The position numbers were made by a program, and so were the translations under genes. From contig CAZINS010000004.1 in NCBI GenBank assembly GCA_964540695.1, forward strand, positions 3,977 to 67,976: DNA of 64,000 bases. The letters are read 5' to 3'. The stretch is from DYGA01 sp964540695. GTDB taxonomy: Bacteria > Patescibacteriota > Patescibacteriia > S139-126. Positions within the stretch are counted from its first letter, which is position 1. Each line of letters begins with the position of its first letter. Below the pieces are notes generated by a model. It was not told the origin of the DNA. It made no database searches and saw only the letters and a list, made by a program, of their open reading frames with translations. Positions 57,447-64,000 of the stretch are shown in pieces.

Positions 57447-58316
57447 ATGAAAATAGACAAAGTAACAAAAATCATCAATTTGGCCATGATTATAATAGTT
57501 TTCATTTTTTTGTTTTTTTTAGTTTGGTACGATATAAATCCAAAAGGTCAAAGAAAGGTTATTCATACTTTTGACAAAACCAATAGTTTGATTAGAGGAC
57601 CTTATCCAGATGATCGGTTGAATAATCAAAAACAAGTAGGTAAAAATTATTGGGAAATAGCAATTGACCCAGTCTATTTTGATTTATATATACCAAGATT
57701 ATATCAACGGATTAGTTTTTCAACTATTTTTCAATTAGCTAATAATACAAATAATGATACCGTAATTGAATTAGGAGGTTTAGGCAGTGATCAAGGTTGG
57801 CAAGTAACCTTAAAACCTATCTATAATTATAATTTAGAGAATTTAAAATTGGACTGTAAAAAATTTCCCTATAGTCCAGCAAATGACATTTCAGTTTGTG
57901 CGGGTAGGGAATCGTTACCAGTTGAACTAAATAATTGGTCGGAAATTTTAGAAAAATATCCAACAGCTGAATACGCTACTTATAATTTTTCTTCATCAAG
58001 ATTGGCAGATTTAAATATAAAAAAGTGGGAACAAAATTTTACCAAGGAAGATTTTGATTTTTTGCTAACTACTTATCAACCAGTTGTAGATCTGGGTAAT
58101 AATTGGAAAAAAGGTACGGCTGTATTTTCTCCTGATGAATTATGGTTAGCTGGTCATATTTATAAATTTATTATTTCCGCGCCAGATCTAACTAAAAACA
58201 ACCAGACTATATATTTGAAATCGGTAGAATTTTATTTAGAAAAAGAACCTATTACGCGACAAAATTTTAAAGATAAATTGTTACGGTTTTGGGAAAGATT
58301 TAAATTAAGATTTTAG
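57447..58316 (+). CDS. Membrane-anchored extracytoplasmic protein, unknown
   Basis: A 289-residue protein with a single membrane anchor (about 8-29) and a soluble outer domain. Phrases FDKTNSLIRGPYPDDRL (about 49-65), QLANNTNNDTVIELGG and YNFSSSRLADLNIKKWEQNF suggest a beta-sandwich that could bind sugars, but I do not recognise a family. It is located among polysaccharide genes and coupled to the next small membrane protein (3-base gap). A TATAAT box just before the start gives an almost leaderless message. Confidence 0.5.
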   Translation: MKIDKVTKIINLAMIIIVFIFLFFLVWYDINPKGQRKVIHTFDKTNSLIRGPYPDDRLNNQKQVGKNYWEIAIDPVYFDLYIPRLYQRISFSTIFQLANNTNNDTVIELGGLGSDQGWQVTLKPIYNYNLENLKLDCKKFPYSPANDISVCAGRESLPVELNNWSEILEKYPTAEYATYNFSSSRLADLNIKKWEQNFTKEDFDFLLTTYQPVVDLGNNWKKGTAVFSPDELWLAGHIYKFIISAPDLTKNNQTIYLKSVEFYLEKEPITRQNFKDKLLRFWERFKLRF

Positions 58317-58319
58317 TTT

Positions 58320-58685
58320 ATGATTAATATATATTGGCAGCGAATAATTAAACTTTTACTTTTTTGGTCAGTATTTTTTTTTATTTTTTTATTAATTTTA
58401 GAAGATTTGAAGCCATTTCTAGTAAGAGTTCATTTTATTCCCCATTGGTTAATACCAATTATTTTAATTTTATTTATTGTACAAATATTTAGTCATGACA
58501 ATTATCAACCCACCATGCCTCAACAAAAAAGATTACTGTTATTTGGTTGGTTGGTTGCTATTTGTTGTTGGGTAATAGTTTATTTATTTTTTAATAATCA
58601 ATTTTTAGGTTTGATTATTGGATGTATTATTTTTGTTTTAGTAAAAATTTATTTAAAAAAAATTAAAAGACAATTTGAATTTTAA
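58320..58685 (+). CDS. Small membrane protein, unknown
   Basis: A 121-residue protein with four predicted membrane helices (about 9-30, 42-60, 77-95, 97-115) and short loops. Not recognised. It starts three bases after the upstream anchored protein, so the two are likely made together and may form a complex. The size would also fit a GtrA-like or DoxX-like small transporter but no motif supports this. Confidence 0.5.
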   Translation: MINIYWQRIIKLLLFWSVFFFIFLLILEDLKPFLVRVHFIPHWLIPIILILFIVQIFSHDNYQPTMPQQKRLLLFGWLVAICCWVIVYLFFNNQFLGLIIGCIIFVLVKIYLKKIKRQFEF

Positions 58686-58721
58686 TTTGCTATAAATTTT
58701 ATTATTATTTAACATATTGAT

Positions 58722-59213
58722 ATGATTGCCGGAGTATTTATAAAAAAATTAAAGGTTCATGCTGACATACCAGATATGGATGAAGTATTAACTCAACCTG
58801 GTTTTTTAATGGAAGTTTTGCGGGCTGATGATAATTTACTAAAAAAATTTGGACAAACTACTTTTACCGTCGCTTATCAAGGTACGATTAAAGCTTTCCA
58901 TTATCATGATCAGCAGGATGACTTGTGGTTTGTGGCTACCGGTAAAGCCATGGTAGTGCTTTATGATTTGAGGGAAAATTCACCGACCAAAGGGCAAACT
59001 CAAGTTATTTATGCTGGTGAAGGAGATTATAAGTTAATTGTTATTCCAATTGGGGTGGCTCATGGTTATAAAGTTTTATCAACTGAGCCGGTATTACTTT
59101 TTTATCATACAACGGAAAGTTATAATGTTTCTCATCCAGACGAAAAGAGAATAGCTTTTAATGATGATAAAATTGGGTTTGATTGGAATAATGAACCAAA
59201 AGTTGATGATTAA
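58722..59213 (+). CDS. rmlC: dTDP-4-dehydrorhamnose 3,5-epimerase family protein
   Basis: A 163-residue cupin. The phrase IKAFHYHDQQDDLWFVATGK (about 52-71) carries the histidine/aspartate set of RmlC, followed by VVLYDLRENSPTKGQTQVIY (about 75-94) and IPIGVAHGYKVLS (about 108-120) with the conserved glycine-histidine. It is shorter than the usual 180-185 residues and deviates from the consensus (AFHYH rather than RGLHYQ), so another sugar epimerase of the same family is possible. Its neighbours rmlB, rmlD and rmlA support the assignment. Confidence 0.75.
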   Translation: MIAGVFIKKLKVHADIPDMDEVLTQPGFLMEVLRADDNLLKKFGQTTFTVAYQGTIKAFHYHDQQDDLWFVATGKAMVVLYDLRENSPTKGQTQVIYAGEGDYKLIVIPIGVAHGYKVLSTEPVLLFYHTTESYNVSHPDEKRIAFNDDKIGFDWNNEPKVDD

Positions 59214-59250
59214 ACTTTATTCGTAATTTTTAATTCTTAATTCTATTTTT

Positions 59251-59667
59251 ATGCATGATTGTATTTTTTGTAAAATAGTAGTAGGCGAAATACCAAGTGA
59301 AAAAGTATATGAGGATGAAACAACAGTAGCTTTTCTTGATATCTCTCCAGTAACTAAAGGCCATGTTTTGGTTGTTACTAAAAAACATTTTAAAGATTTT
59401 TTAGAAACTCCTGTTGAAGAATTGGAAAAATGTGTAAAAACCATAAAAAAAATTGCACCCAAATTGATGGTTGCTTTAGAGGCCGATGGTTTTAATATTG
59501 GTTTGAATAATGGCGAAGCATCAGGTCAAGTAGTTAAACATCTGCATTTTCATATTATTCCCAGACACGATAACGATAGTTTACGCATGTGGGAAGGCCA
59601 AGCTTATCAAGAAAATGAAATGAAAGATTATGGAGATAAAATAAGGAAATTTACTATTGAATTGTAA
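59251..59667 (+). CDS. HIT-family nucleotide hydrolase
   Basis: A 138-residue histidine-triad protein that hydrolyses nucleotide phosphoramidates or dinucleotides. CIFCKIVVGEIPSEKVYED (about 4-22) with the two zinc cysteines, DISPVTKGHVLVVTKKHFKD (about 30-49), and the triad VKHLHFHIIPR (about 96-106). All catalytic histidines are present. It is inserted among the rhamnose genes, 35 bases after rmlC and 33 bases before rmlB. Confidence 0.9.
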   Translation: MHDCIFCKIVVGEIPSEKVYEDETTVAFLDISPVTKGHVLVVTKKHFKDFLETPVEELEKCVKTIKKIAPKLMVALEADGFNIGLNNGEASGQVVKHLHFHIIPRHDNDSLRMWEGQAYQENEMKDYGDKIRKFTIEL

Positions 59668-59700
59668 TTGTTTACTAAATTTAAATTATTGATTATAAAT

Positions 59701-60687
59701 ATGAAAATATTAGTGACCGGTGGAGCAGGGTTTATTGGCAGTAATTTCATTTTTTATTGGTTGGAAAAATACCCCGATGATCAAATTGTCAATTTGGATA
59801 AATTAACCTATGCTGGCAATTTAGAAAATTTAAGTTTAGTGGAAAAAAATCCAAATTATAAATTTGTTCAAGGTGATATTGGTGATACAAAAATTTTAGA
59901 TAAGATTTTACCAGGGATTGAGGTGGTGGTTCACTTTGCGGCGGAATCACACGTAGATAGATCAATTACTGGGCCGGCTGTATTTATTCAAACTAATGTC
60001 TTAGGCACGCAAGTACTTTTAGATGCTTGTTTAAAGCATAAAATCAGCCATTTTCACCATGTATCAACTGATGAGGTATTTGGTGCGTTAGAACTCAATT
60101 CTGGTGCCAAATTTAACGAATTAACACCATATAACCCACATTCACCTTACAGTGCTTCTAAAGCCGCTTCTGACCATTTAGTAAGGTCATATGGTACTAC
60201 TTTTGGTTTAAAATATACTATCACCAACTGTTCGAATAATTTTGGTCCTTTTCAGTTTCCTGAAAAATTTTTACCAGTAATGATTATTAATTTATTACAA
60301 GATAAAAAGGTGCCAGTTTATGGTGATGGTTTATATGTCCGTGACTGGTTATATGTAGAAGATCATTGTCGCGCCATTGATTTGGTAATTAAATCAGGTA
60401 AAACCAATGAGACCTATTGTATTGGTGGCATGACTACAGATATAAATAATATTGACATAACCAAAAAAGTTTTAAAGATTTTAAATAAAAATGAATCAAG
60501 TATAGAATTTATTAAAGATCGACCTGGTCATGATCGGCGTTATGCCGTGGATTGGACCAAAGCCAAAAAAGAACTTGGTTATGCACCCCAACATGACTTT
60601 GATACTTACTTACAAAAAACAGTTGCCTGGTATCAGGAAAATAAGAGTTGGTGGAATAGAATACTTAAACATAATATAATTTTATAA
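59701..60687 (+). CDS. rmlB: dTDP-glucose 4,6-dehydratase
   Basis: A 328-residue extended SDR; I place the start at ATG 59701 (MKILVTGGAGFIGSNF), not at the in-frame TTG 33 bases upstream. NAD motif TGGAGFIGSNF (about 6-16), VNLDKLTYAGNL (about 31-42), HFAAESHVDRS (about 79-89), the active-site phrase VSTDEVFGAL (about 121-130) with T, D and E, Y-x3-K in SPYSASKAASDHLVR (about 150-164), NCSNNFGPFQFPEK, and the dTDP-binding YVRDWLYVEDHCRA (about 214-227). It makes dTDP-4-keto-6-deoxyglucose for rhamnose. Confidence 0.94.
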   Translation: MKILVTGGAGFIGSNFIFYWLEKYPDDQIVNLDKLTYAGNLENLSLVEKNPNYKFVQGDIGDTKILDKILPGIEVVVHFAAESHVDRSITGPAVFIQTNVLGTQVLLDACLKHKISHFHHVSTDEVFGALELNSGAKFNELTPYNPHSPYSASKAASDHLVRSYGTTFGLKYTITNCSNNFGPFQFPEKFLPVMIINLLQDKKVPVYGDGLYVRDWLYVEDHCRAIDLVIKSGKTNETYCIGGMTTDINNIDITKKVLKILNKNESSIEFIKDRPGHDRRYAVDWTKAKKELGYAPQHDFDTYLQKTVAWYQENKSWWNRILKHNIIL

Positions 60688-60699
60688 ATTAATAAATGA

Positions 60700-61299
60700 A
60701 TGAAAAAATATTTCTTTATAGTTATTCTCGTTAGTTTATTATTAAGTGGTTGTTCACTATTATCACCACAAAAAATAGAAGGGGAAAGCAAAGCCGAGGT
60801 AAATAATAAATCTACTAACATAAATGAAGAGTCAAAAAAAGAAATAAAAAATAATAATACAGATAGTCAAACGGCTATTGAAACTGTAGACAGTAAGCCT
60901 GTTGTCTCTACTTCAATAGAAAACAAAAATAAACTTAATTTAAGTGCTCAATCATTAAGTAAGATTCCAGCTGATGTTTTTAATAAAACCTATTTACAAG
61001 AATTAAACGTTGCCAATAATTTAATATCTGGAGCAATTCAGGGTGAAATTAGACATTTACAAAATTTAGTTGTACTTAACGCTAGTAATAATCAAATGAC
61101 CGGCGTGCCGGCAGAAATCGGCCAACTACAAAACTTAGAAATCCTCGATTTATCCAATAATCAGCTGACCGGACTACCTTATGAATTGGGAAATTTAAAA
61201 AAATTGAAAATATTAAATATATCAGGTAATAGTTATTCTGAATTAGACCTGAATATTATAATAGAAAAGTTACCGGCTGATGTAAAAATTATAAAATAA
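60700..61299 (+). CDS. Leucine-rich-repeat lipoprotein
   Basis: A 199-residue lipoprotein. The start codon is ATG 60700; an ATG four bases earlier is in another frame. Lipobox LLLSGC at about 13-18 after a short hydrophobic signal, then a low-complexity asparagine/glutamate/lysine linker (about 20-85). At least three typical LRR units follow: LQELNVANNLISG, LVVLNASNNQMTGVP, LEILDLSNNQLTGLP and LKILNISGNSYSEL (about 104-175). LRR proteins bind other proteins. It has no obvious place in rhamnose synthesis but stands between rmlB and rmlD. Confidence 0.85.
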   Translation: MKKYFFIVILVSLLLSGCSLLSPQKIEGESKAEVNNKSTNINEESKKEIKNNNTDSQTAIETVDSKPVVSTSIENKNKLNLSAQSLSKIPADVFNKTYLQELNVANNLISGAIQGEIRHLQNLVVLNASNNQMTGVPAEIGQLQNLEILDLSNNQLTGLPYELGNLKKLKILNISGNSYSELDLNIIIEKLPADVKIIK

Positions 61300-61310
61300 T
61301 TAATTTGGCG

Positions 61311-62150
61311 ATGAAAAAAATATTAATCTTGGGTGCTAGGGGCATGTTGGGTCATGATTTGGCCAAAGTTTTTGCTGAATATAATCCTTGGCTATGGGAC
61401 AGGGAAGAGCTTGATGTTACTAACGAGCAAATGGTCAAGGAAAAGATTAATAACTTAAGTCCGGATGTTATTATCAATGCAGCTGCTTATACCAACGTTG
61501 ATGGCGCAGAAACTGATGTAGAACTTGCTTTTGCTATCAACTCGCAAGCAGTTGATTTTTTAAGTAAAGCTAGTAAAACGGTTGGCGCTAAGTTTGTTCA
61601 TCTTAGTACAGAATATGTATTTAATGGCGAAAATAAAAATGGCTATAACGAAGATGATAAAACAGAACCAATAAATATTTATGGCAGATCAAAAGCAGAA
61701 GGTGAAAAAAATTTAATTGATTCTGGAATAGATTATTATTTAATTAGAACTTCATGGTTATATGGTCAAGCACCGCAAAAAGGTAAACCTAGAGGTAAAA
61801 ATTTCATTGATACCGTTTTAGCTAAAGTTGCCCAGGGAGAGGAATTAAAAGTAGTCAATGACCAATTCGGACATCCTACTTATACATTTGATTTAGCACA
61901 AGGTATTAAGTCATTATTATGGGAAAATTATCCCATAGGCATCTATCATCTAGTAAATGATGGGGTGGCTAGTTGGTTTGAATTGGCTAAATATGCTTTG
62001 CAGATAAAGGGTTTGAATGCTAAAATAAAACCATGTTTAAGTTCTGATTTTCCCAGTGTTGCCAAAAGACCACAGTTTTCTATATTAAATAATAATAAAT
62101 TACCGAAAATGAGATCTTGGCAGGAAGCGGTGCAAGAATATCTTAGTTAG
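61311..62150 (+). CDS. rmlD: dTDP-4-dehydrorhamnose reductase
   Basis: A 279-residue SDR; start placed at ATG 61311 (MKKILILGARGMLG). LGARGMLGHDL (about 6-16), ELDVTNEQMV (about 36-45), INAAAYTNVDGAETD (about 61-75), HLSTEYVFNG (about 100-109), Y-x3-K in NIYGRSKAEGEKNL (about 124-137), and RTSWLYG (about 147-153). It reduces dTDP-4-keto-rhamnose to dTDP-rhamnose, the last step of the pathway. Confidence 0.93.
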   Translation: MKKILILGARGMLGHDLAKVFAEYNPWLWDREELDVTNEQMVKEKINNLSPDVIINAAAYTNVDGAETDVELAFAINSQAVDFLSKASKTVGAKFVHLSTEYVFNGENKNGYNEDDKTEPINIYGRSKAEGEKNLIDSGIDYYLIRTSWLYGQAPQKGKPRGKNFIDTVLAKVAQGEELKVVNDQFGHPTYTFDLAQGIKSLLWENYPIGIYHLVNDGVASWFELAKYALQIKGLNAKIKPCLSSDFPSVAKRPQFSILNNNKLPKMRSWQEAVQEYLS

Positions 62151-62225
62151 GGTTTAAGAGTTAGTTTTTTGAATATTTAATTAATATTTTGAATTTTTAT
62201 TTTTAATTTTTGATTTTATAAATTT

Positions 62226-62675
62226 ATGTCTCATGATTTTAAACTTTCCGTTAATGCCATTATTCCTAAAGAAGGTGAAGTATTGTTAGTTAAAAGATCA
62301 GATAGGGACATGTGGCGCTTGCCAGGTGGGGAACTTGCTTTAGGTGAAACAATAGATGAATCAATAGTGAAGATGATTCATCAAAAATTAGGTTTAACTA
62401 TAAGTATTGAAAGAGTATTGGGTTTATACTCTAAACCTATACAAAATGAGTTAGTAGTTTTGTTTTTAGTCAAATTGATGAATAAACGTCAGACCCCTAA
62501 ACCCAGCGGAAATTATGTGGCTGCAGATTATTTTTCAGTTGATCAATTACCTGATAATTTTCCAGATAAAAATTATGAAAGAGTTGAAGACTATAAAGAA
62601 AATTATAAAGAAGTGGTTATTCGTACTCAAATGTCAGCTCCTTCTAGTTTAAAATTTCCCAACATAGGTAAATAG
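62226..62675 (+). CDS. Nudix-fold protein with degenerate catalytic motif
   Basis: A 149-residue protein with the Nudix start NAIIPKEGEVLLVKRSDRDM and WRLPGGELALGETIDES (about 33-49). The next part reads IVKMIHQKLGLT, where the usual R-E-x-x-E-E catalytic residues are absent. The layout (WRLPGG-E, short) resembles GDP-mannose mannosyl hydrolases, which also lack the complete box, but a non-catalytic nucleotide-sugar sensor is equally possible. It lies between rmlD and rmlA with a 4-base gap to rmlA. Confidence 0.7.
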   Translation: MSHDFKLSVNAIIPKEGEVLLVKRSDRDMWRLPGGELALGETIDESIVKMIHQKLGLTISIERVLGLYSKPIQNELVVLFLVKLMNKRQTPKPSGNYVAADYFSVDQLPDNFPDKNYERVEDYKENYKEVVIRTQMSAPSSLKFPNIGK

Positions 62676-62679
62676 TTTT

Positions 62680-63408
62680 ATGAAAGGCATTATTTTAGCT
62701 GGTGGTAAAGCTACTAGGTTAAGACCCTTAACTTTAGTAACTAGTAAACAGTTACTACCAGTTTATAATAAACCGATGATTTTTTACCCTTTATTTACTT
62801 TGTTAAAGGCAGGGATAAAAGAAATACTTATTATTATCGCTCCAGAATACGCCGGTCATTTTATGCATTTACTTGGTTCTGGTAAGCAATTTAATGCCAA
62901 ATTTACTTATGAAATTCAAGAGCATCCCAGGGGACTGGCAGATGCTTTTTTAATTGGTGAGGATTTTATTGATGAAGGCAATGTCGCCATGATTTTAGGC
63001 GATAATATTTTTAGTGATGATTTAAGTTCTGATATCAGATCTTTTACTAGTGGGGGTAGAGTGTTTGCCAAGCAAGTTTCCGATCCAGAAAGGTATGGTG
63101 TAGTTGATTTTGATCACAGTGGTAAAGCATTATCGATTGAAGAAAAACCTGCAAAACCAAAAAGTAATTATTGTGTAACTGGACTATATGTATATGATCA
63201 AAATGTTGTCGAAATTGCGAAAAGTCTCCAACCTTCTGTTAGGGGAGAATTAGAAATTACTGATATAAATAATGTTTATTTGAAGAGGGAACAACTGGAT
63301 GTAAAAATTATAGAAAATGATTGGTTTGACACCGGTACGTTTGACTCATTACTTATGGCCTCAAACTGGGCAGCGAAAAATCAGTCTCTTTGGGCAGAAT
63401 TTCAATAA
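62680..63408 (+). CDS. rmlA: Glucose-1-phosphate thymidylyltransferase
   Basis: A 242-residue nucleotidyltransferase, the short RmlA form. GIILAGGKATRLRPLT (about 3-18) with the signature GGKATRLRP, SKQLLPVYNKPMIFYPLFTL (about 23-42), EHPRGLADAFLIGEDFI (about 82-98), MILGDNIFSDD (about 104-114), SIEEKPAKPKSNYCVTGLYV (about 153-172) and WFDTGTFDSLLMAS (about 217-230). It makes dTDP-glucose, the first step to dTDP-rhamnose. Its last 56 bases overlap the end of a convergent minus-strand gene. Confidence 0.93.
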   Translation: MKGIILAGGKATRLRPLTLVTSKQLLPVYNKPMIFYPLFTLLKAGIKEILIIIAPEYAGHFMHLLGSGKQFNAKFTYEIQEHPRGLADAFLIGEDFIDEGNVAMILGDNIFSDDLSSDIRSFTSGGRVFAKQVSDPERYGVVDFDHSGKALSIEEKPAKPKSNYCVTGLYVYDQNVVEIAKSLQPSVRGELEITDINNVYLKREQLDVKIIENDWFDTGTFDSLLMASNWAAKNQSLWAEFQ

Positions 63409-64000
63409 TAAATGTATTTTCTTTTGTTAGGTTGAGATCGGTAGTGCTATAAATTATATAATTGCCAGTATTAACAAAGCTGGCTTTTTTAATGTCGGTA
63501 TTACTTAAAAGCAGTGCTCGGTTTCTTCGGTCACGCTCATCAAGTTCAATCATTTCCAAAGAATTTTTTTGTGTTAATAAGAGATGATTATTTGAGTTGT
63601 ACCATAAAATTTGAGTAATAGGATCTGATTGTCTAGTAATTAGAGATGTAAATCCATCCTTCTCGACCCATATTTCCCAGGGATTATAAAATACTAAAGT
63701 ATTATTGGGTGAATAGAAAGCTTCCGTAACGTCATTATAAATTTTTGAGGAGTTATTAAATCCTTCTTCATTTTTATCTAAATTCAATAAATATAATTTT
63801 TTATTTTTTTGATCTAGAATAGTTGCCTCATTGTTTTGTATATTTATAAATTTATAATCTTCGGAAAATGGCAAAAGATAATCAGGAAAATTTTTATTAG
63901 ATAAAGTCAGCTCTTTTACCCGTAAATATATATTACTATCATTATTATTTTTTTCTAAATAATAAAATAAATTATTATCATAATAAAAATCTATAATATT
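63353..64000 (-). CDS. Beta-propeller-like extracytoplasmic protein, C-terminal part (5' end outside window)
   Basis: The minus-strand frame is open from the right edge of the window to a stop at 63353, at least 215 residues. A TTG at 63874 is not the real start, because the frame continues upstream with IIDFYYDNNLFYYLEKNNND. The protein shows repeated short units such as EATILDQKNKKLYLLNL, NNTLVFYNPWEIWVEKDG and ILWYNSNNHLLLTQKN, typical of WD40/TolB-like propeller blades. In related genomes such C-terminal propellers follow a PEGA domain, but that part would lie outside the window. It overlaps rmlA tail to tail by 56 bases. Confidence 0.6.
   Translation of the reverse strand, partial: NIIDFYYDNNLFYYLEKNNNDSNIYLRVKELTLSNKNFPDYLLPFSEDYKFINIQNNEATILDQKNKKLYLLNLDKNEEGFNNSSKIYNDVTEAFYSPNNTLVFYNPWEIWVEKDGFTSLITRQSDPITQILWYNSNNHLLLTQKNSLEMIELDERDRRNRALLLSNTDIKKASFVNTGNYIIYSTTDLNLTKENTFIIEILPKETDFSLPSLRP

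Noticed and set aside
1..64000. Recoded UGA (as in Gracilibacteria or SR1)
   Set aside because: TGA ends many genes at expected places, including ATGA overlaps, and no conserved motif is interrupted by TGA.
1..64000. CRISPR arrays, insertion sequences, rRNA genes
   Set aside because: No regularly spaced direct repeats, transposase-like proteins or rRNA landmarks were seen on either strand.

Overview
The window is a 64 kb piece of an AT-rich bacterial chromosome that reads normally with the standard bacterial code (TGA ends many genes, several through ATGA overlaps). Gene content and style point to a member of the Candidate Phyla Radiation (Patescibacteria), probably a Parcubacteria-type lineage. 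The signs are DUF5654 and DUF4012 proteins, many small single-membrane-anchor proteins, lysine-rich leaders, short intergenic gaps, few classical Shine-Dalgarno sites and a large surface-polysaccharide inventory. The lineage is an inference; no rRNA is present to settle it.

Layout. 1-3.1 kb: the end of a methyltransferase gene, a DUF5654 protein, recJ and rnhA. 3.1-3.5 kb: RNase P RNA on the minus strand, with its own promoter and a terminator shared with rnhA. 3.6-11.2 kb: a polysaccharide operon (initiating sugar-phosphate transferase, three GT4 glycosyltransferases, a large DUF4012 protein). 11.37-12.09 kb: a strong promoter, about 685 nt of highly structured apparently non-coding RNA, and an intrinsic terminator; I cannot assign it to a known family. 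12.1-21.2 kb: core cell-envelope and translation genes (murJ, lepA with a 32-residue companion, ftsB-like, a parvulin foldase, an RlpA-like protein, ftsE, ftsX) plus tRNA-Thr, tRNA-Gly and a tRNA fragment.

21.3-29.2 kb: tRNA-Gln whose last 20 bases are repeated exactly at 29199-29218. The 7.8 kb between looks like an island inserted at the tRNA 3' end. It holds two Nudix genes (one split by a frameshift at an A8 run), a TyrRS, a PLP decarboxylase, a HAD phosphatase-glycosyltransferase fusion, an APH-type kinase and a divergent NDK-like protein. 29.3-36.7 kb: a second very AT-rich accessory block (PH-domain protein, methyltransferase, NDK-kinase fusion, Nudix-GT2 fusion, nucleotidyltransferase, HprK-like protein, dehydroquinate-synthase-like sugar-phosphate cyclase). 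Two related small structured RNA elements (about 28.9-29.1 and 36.57-36.70 kb), each ending in a terminator, bracket this second block. Together the two blocks look like a small-molecule or glycoconjugate biosynthesis region of unknown product, which is unusual for this kind of genome.

37-47.6 kb: arsM, a DEAD-box helicase, a cyclophilin, several unknown membrane-anchored proteins, an alpha/beta hydrolase followed by a 49-residue cysteine-rich protein, and a CAP-domain protein. 47.7-63.4 kb: a second polysaccharide locus with nucleotide-sugar epimerases, GT2/GT4 transferases, a GT-C-like membrane protein, a Wzx-type flippase and a complete dTDP-rhamnose set (rmlC, rmlB, rmlD, rmlA) interrupted by a HIT protein, a leucine-rich-repeat lipoprotein and a degenerate Nudix protein. 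The window ends inside a minus-strand gene.
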